From: an uncultured Allomuricauda sp.
GTDB taxonomy: Bacteria; Bacteroidota; Bacteroidia; Flavobacteriales; Flavobacteriaceae
Assembly (NCBI RefSeq): GCF_947499695.1
Contig: NZ_CANMPQ010000001.1
Span: 1,116,001-1,180,000, forward strand
Direction of reading: 5' to 3'
Length of the DNA: 64,000 nt
Both the position numbers and the translations under genes were made by a program. Below, piece after piece: positions 62,244 through 64,000 of this stretch. Below the pieces are notes generated by a model that was given only the letters and a program-made list of their open reading frames with translations, was not told where the DNA came from and did not search any database. Within the stretch, counting starts at the first letter, position 1, and the number at the start of each line of letters is the position of its first letter.

Positions 62244-62849
62244 TTGTACATTCCACATTACTACAAAAACGAAAATGTTGACGAGGTCAGAACATTTTTA
62301 AAAGAAAACAGCTTCGGTATTTTGGTTAATCAGGTTGAGGGCAAACCTTGGGCTACACATATTCCATTAGAGCTTGATGCAGATGGTCAAGGAAAGGATG
62401 TTTTAGAAGGACATATCTCCAAGACCAATCCACAGTGGAAAGCATTTGAAACCTCCAAAGAGGTTTTATGCATTTTCAATGGACCTCACGCTTATGTTTC
62501 CTCTTCATGGTATCAAGAAGAAGAGGTGCCAACTTGGGACTATATAGCAGTGCATGTGTACGGCAAATTAAAGGTTTTGAGTGAAGAAGAAACGATGGAA
62601 TCTCTCCATAAATTGGTAAACAAGTATGAGAAAGATTCCAAAAACCCAATATCCCTAAAGGATATGTCACCTAAGACACTTAGACAGGTCAAAGGGGTAG
62701 TTGGGTTCAGTATTGAGATTACCGAAATTCAAGCAGCCTATAAACTGTCACAGACCCGACCACAAGATCATGCTAAAATTGTTTCCGAACTCTCGGAACG
62801 GAAAGACTCTGGAAGCAAATTAATTGCCAAAAAAATCGAAGGCAATTAA
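62244..62849 (+). CDS. PaiB-type FMN-binding protein
   Basis: A 201-residue protein of the PaiB / FMN-binding split-barrel family: MYIPHYYKNENVDEVRTFLK at the start, ATHIPLELD, GHISKTNPQWKAF, PHAYVSSSWYQEEEVPTWDY and AVHVYGKLKVL, then MSPKTLRQVKGVVGFSIEIT. The start is a TTG at 62244; the family begins M-Y-I/T-P, so this is the right codon even without ATG. PaiB represses sporulation and protease genes in Bacillus; a flavin-linked redox role is also possible. It lies after the DUF3179 gene and converges with the PorP/SprF gene. Confidence 0.92.
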   Translation: MYIPHYYKNENVDEVRTFLKENSFGILVNQVEGKPWATHIPLELDADGQGKDVLEGHISKTNPQWKAFETSKEVLCIFNGPHAYVSSSWYQEEEVPTWDYIAVHVYGKLKVLSEEETMESLHKLVNKYEKDSKNPISLKDMSPKTLRQVKGVVGFSIEITEIQAAYKLSQTRPQDHAKIVSELSERKDSGSKLIAKKIEGN

Positions 62850-62864
62850 TATTAAACAAATTTC

Positions 62865-64000
62865 CTATTCATTATCCTGAAACTTAGTGTCAGCCCATCC
62901 AGAGTATCGGGAATTGTTCACATGCATAATCCAGATTTCATCTTTATAAGAACCCTTCATCTTAGAGCGATAGGCTGCGTAGGCGTCCTCATTTTCCTGG
63001 TATTTGGCCAAGTACACATAGTTCAATCCATTATCAGGGTTCTTAAAATATTTCGCGTTAAGGCCCTTGGCTTTCAAATTGGCCATAAAACTCTTTAGGT
63101 AACGTTCATTTTTAAAAACGTTGGCTACAATGTAATGACCTTTACTTACACCATCCAGGCTAATGAATTTTTCAACGGGCTTATAGGCGCCGCCGGTAAA
63201 CGCTCCTTTTTTACTAGCAGCCTTTGTTTTAGGTTTTGCAGCGGTATTGGCAACCACTTGTGATTGCTTCACGGAATTATAACCCTTGAACTCGCTTTTT
63301 TTAGCCGGTGTGCTTATTTTAAGTTTTGCTGTCCTGTTGGTTTTAGGTTTTACAGCAGTATTTTCAGCAACTTGGGTTTGGACCGTAGCATTGTAAATAG
63401 AATCTAAGTCTGAGGAATTTTTGGCTAAATAAATTTTCTGCGCTTTTTCCTCTAGGTCAGGCCGCCTATTGTCTGTTTGTCTTTTGACCATTCGCATGAC
63501 CATTTCGAAACGTTTCTCCATTTCCTGATCTTTGGACTTTTCCAAAGAGTCCATTTTAAAGAGCAATTCATCAATAATAGCGTAGCTATCTTCTTGATTC
63601 TCCTTCAATTGCTTTACTTGTTCCTCCCAAAAAGCCAAATCTTCCTTATTGGTTGGCCTAAGAGTGGTTTCTGTGTCCAGTTTACTTTTCTTTGACTTTT
63701 TCTTCTCTTTTTTGATATCGGCAACAAAAGTACCTTCAATAGGCTTTCTGGTTGAACCTTCTTCATTGGATGCCAAGGTATTCCGTGACATAGTGGGCAC
63801 AAATGAAAACGCAATAGAAACCTCATGGGTCACTCCTAAATTGGCAAAATTGTTATTGATGTTCTTTTCGAAATTGTAACCGAAGGACAATCTCCTGTTC
63901 AAATTGAATCCTGTTCCCGCTGAAGCACCATAGAGCTGATCATACCCCCCTTGAATCCACCCCAGTTTGGGTAAATCAAGAATCAATCCTCCTCCAAATA
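62865..64000 (-). CDS. PorP/SprF-family protein with SPOR-like tail (5' truncated)
   Basis: The last 377 residues of an outer-membrane protein of the PorP/SprF type IX secretion family; the frame is open to the window edge, so the start and most of the barrel lie outside. The barrel end is seen as GYDQLYGASAGTGFNLNRRL and THEVSIAFSFVP. A long charged periplasmic linker follows, with coiled-coil stretches (EEQVKQLKENQEDSYAIIDE) and a partly repeated segment (QVAENTAVKPKT / QVVANTAAKPKT). The last ~85 residues are SPOR-like (GHYIVANVFKNERYLKSFMA, NYVYLAKYQENEDAYAAYRS), which can bind denuded peptidoglycan. PorP/SprF with such tails is found in gliding flavobacteria, where it serves secretion or attachment of a large adhesin; the adhesin gene is probably outside. 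Confidence 0.9.
   Translation of the reverse strand, partial: FGGGLILDLPKLGWIQGGYDQLYGASAGTGFNLNRRLSFGYNFEKNINNNFANLGVTHEVSIAFSFVPTMSRNTLASNEEGSTRKPIEGTFVADIKKEKKKSKKSKLDTETTLRPTNKEDLAFWEEQVKQLKENQEDSYAIIDELLFKMDSLEKSKDQEMEKRFEMVMRMVKRQTDNRRPDLEEKAQKIYLAKNSSDLDSIYNATVQTQVAENTAVKPKTNRTAKLKISTPAKKSEFKGYNSVKQSQVVANTAAKPKTKAASKKGAFTGGAYKPVEKFISLDGVSKGHYIVANVFKNERYLKSFMANLKAKGLNAKYFKNPDNGLNYVYLAKYQENEDAYAAYRSKMKGSYKDEIWIMHVNNSRYSGWADTKFQDNE

Noticed and set aside
1..64000. Search for CRISPR arrays, transposases, integrases, phage genes and toxin-antitoxin pairs
   Set aside because: No repeated spacers, terminal inverted repeats or relevant protein motifs were seen; the region looks like stable chromosome.

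Overview
The window is chromosomal DNA from a member of the Bacteroidota, almost certainly a marine-type Flavobacteriaceae. The signs are low GC content, TAnnTTTG-type promoter boxes, no obvious Shine-Dalgarno sequences, a PorP/SprF-family type IX secretion protein, TonB-dependent receptors with CarboxypepD_reg-like N-termini, a DUF4249 partner lipoprotein, 2TM-domain proteins and a LETM1-related protein. The genus cannot be fixed from the sequence alone. I found no rRNA, tRNA, CRISPR array, insertion sequence or prophage. Both edges cut through genes: an ABC exporter on the left and a PorP/SprF-SPOR protein on the right.

Layout. 0-3.7 kb: ABC exporter, then an ECF sigma factor operon with an anti-sigma-like membrane protein and a small periplasmic protein, then a small basic secreted protein. 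3.7-10.4 kb: a barrel-less TonB-plug/TPR protein, an RsmB-type rRNA methyltransferase, a secreted M20 amidohydrolase, and an AraC regulator next to an SDR oxidoreductase. 10.5-16.4 kb: purL, a DinB-fold protein, a GNAT acetyltransferase, a Crp/Fnr-type gene broken by an in-frame amber codon, and a DUF4406 protein. 16.4-25.7 kb: a di-haem cytochrome c peroxidase, then fatty-acid catabolism: acyl-CoA ligase, and a MarR - hydroxyacyl-CoA dehydrogenase/enoyl-CoA hydratase - thiolase - acyl-CoA dehydrogenase operon with a strong palindromic operator. 25.8-32.9 kb: a PLP decarboxylase, a GH15 glucoamylase-like enzyme, bifunctional trehalose-6-phosphate synthase/phosphatase, and a propeller-NTF2 fusion.

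33-43.4 kb is a run of exported proteins on the + strand: M28 and M1 peptidases, two tandem amidohydrolase lipoproteins, a 1068-residue VPS10/BNR-propeller protein and a DUF2490 protein, with a cytoplasmic YdeI-like protein inside. 43.4-47.9 kb holds stress and detoxification genes: an alpha/beta hydrolase-OsmC fusion, Cu/Zn SOD, a VOC protein, a MarR-GNAT fusion with its own palindromic operator, and OmpW. 48-49.8 kb: MscS channel and LETM1-related protein. 49.9-54.1 kb (minus strand) is the most unusual locus: a LytS/LytR-type two-component system whose kinase carries a C-terminal 2TM domain, with four further stand-alone 2TM genes between kinase and response regulator. 54.2-64 kb: a glycoside-hydrolase-like lipoprotein, a TonB receptor/DUF4249 pair, an unrecognised secreted protein, DUF4382 and DUF3179 proteins, a PaiB-like flavoprotein and the truncated PorP/SprF-SPOR gene.

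The observations most worth following up are the 2TM array, the amber-interrupted Crp/Fnr gene, the two MarR operators, three helical-phase CAGTG repeats before the SDR gene, and the propeller plus tandem-NTF2 protein.
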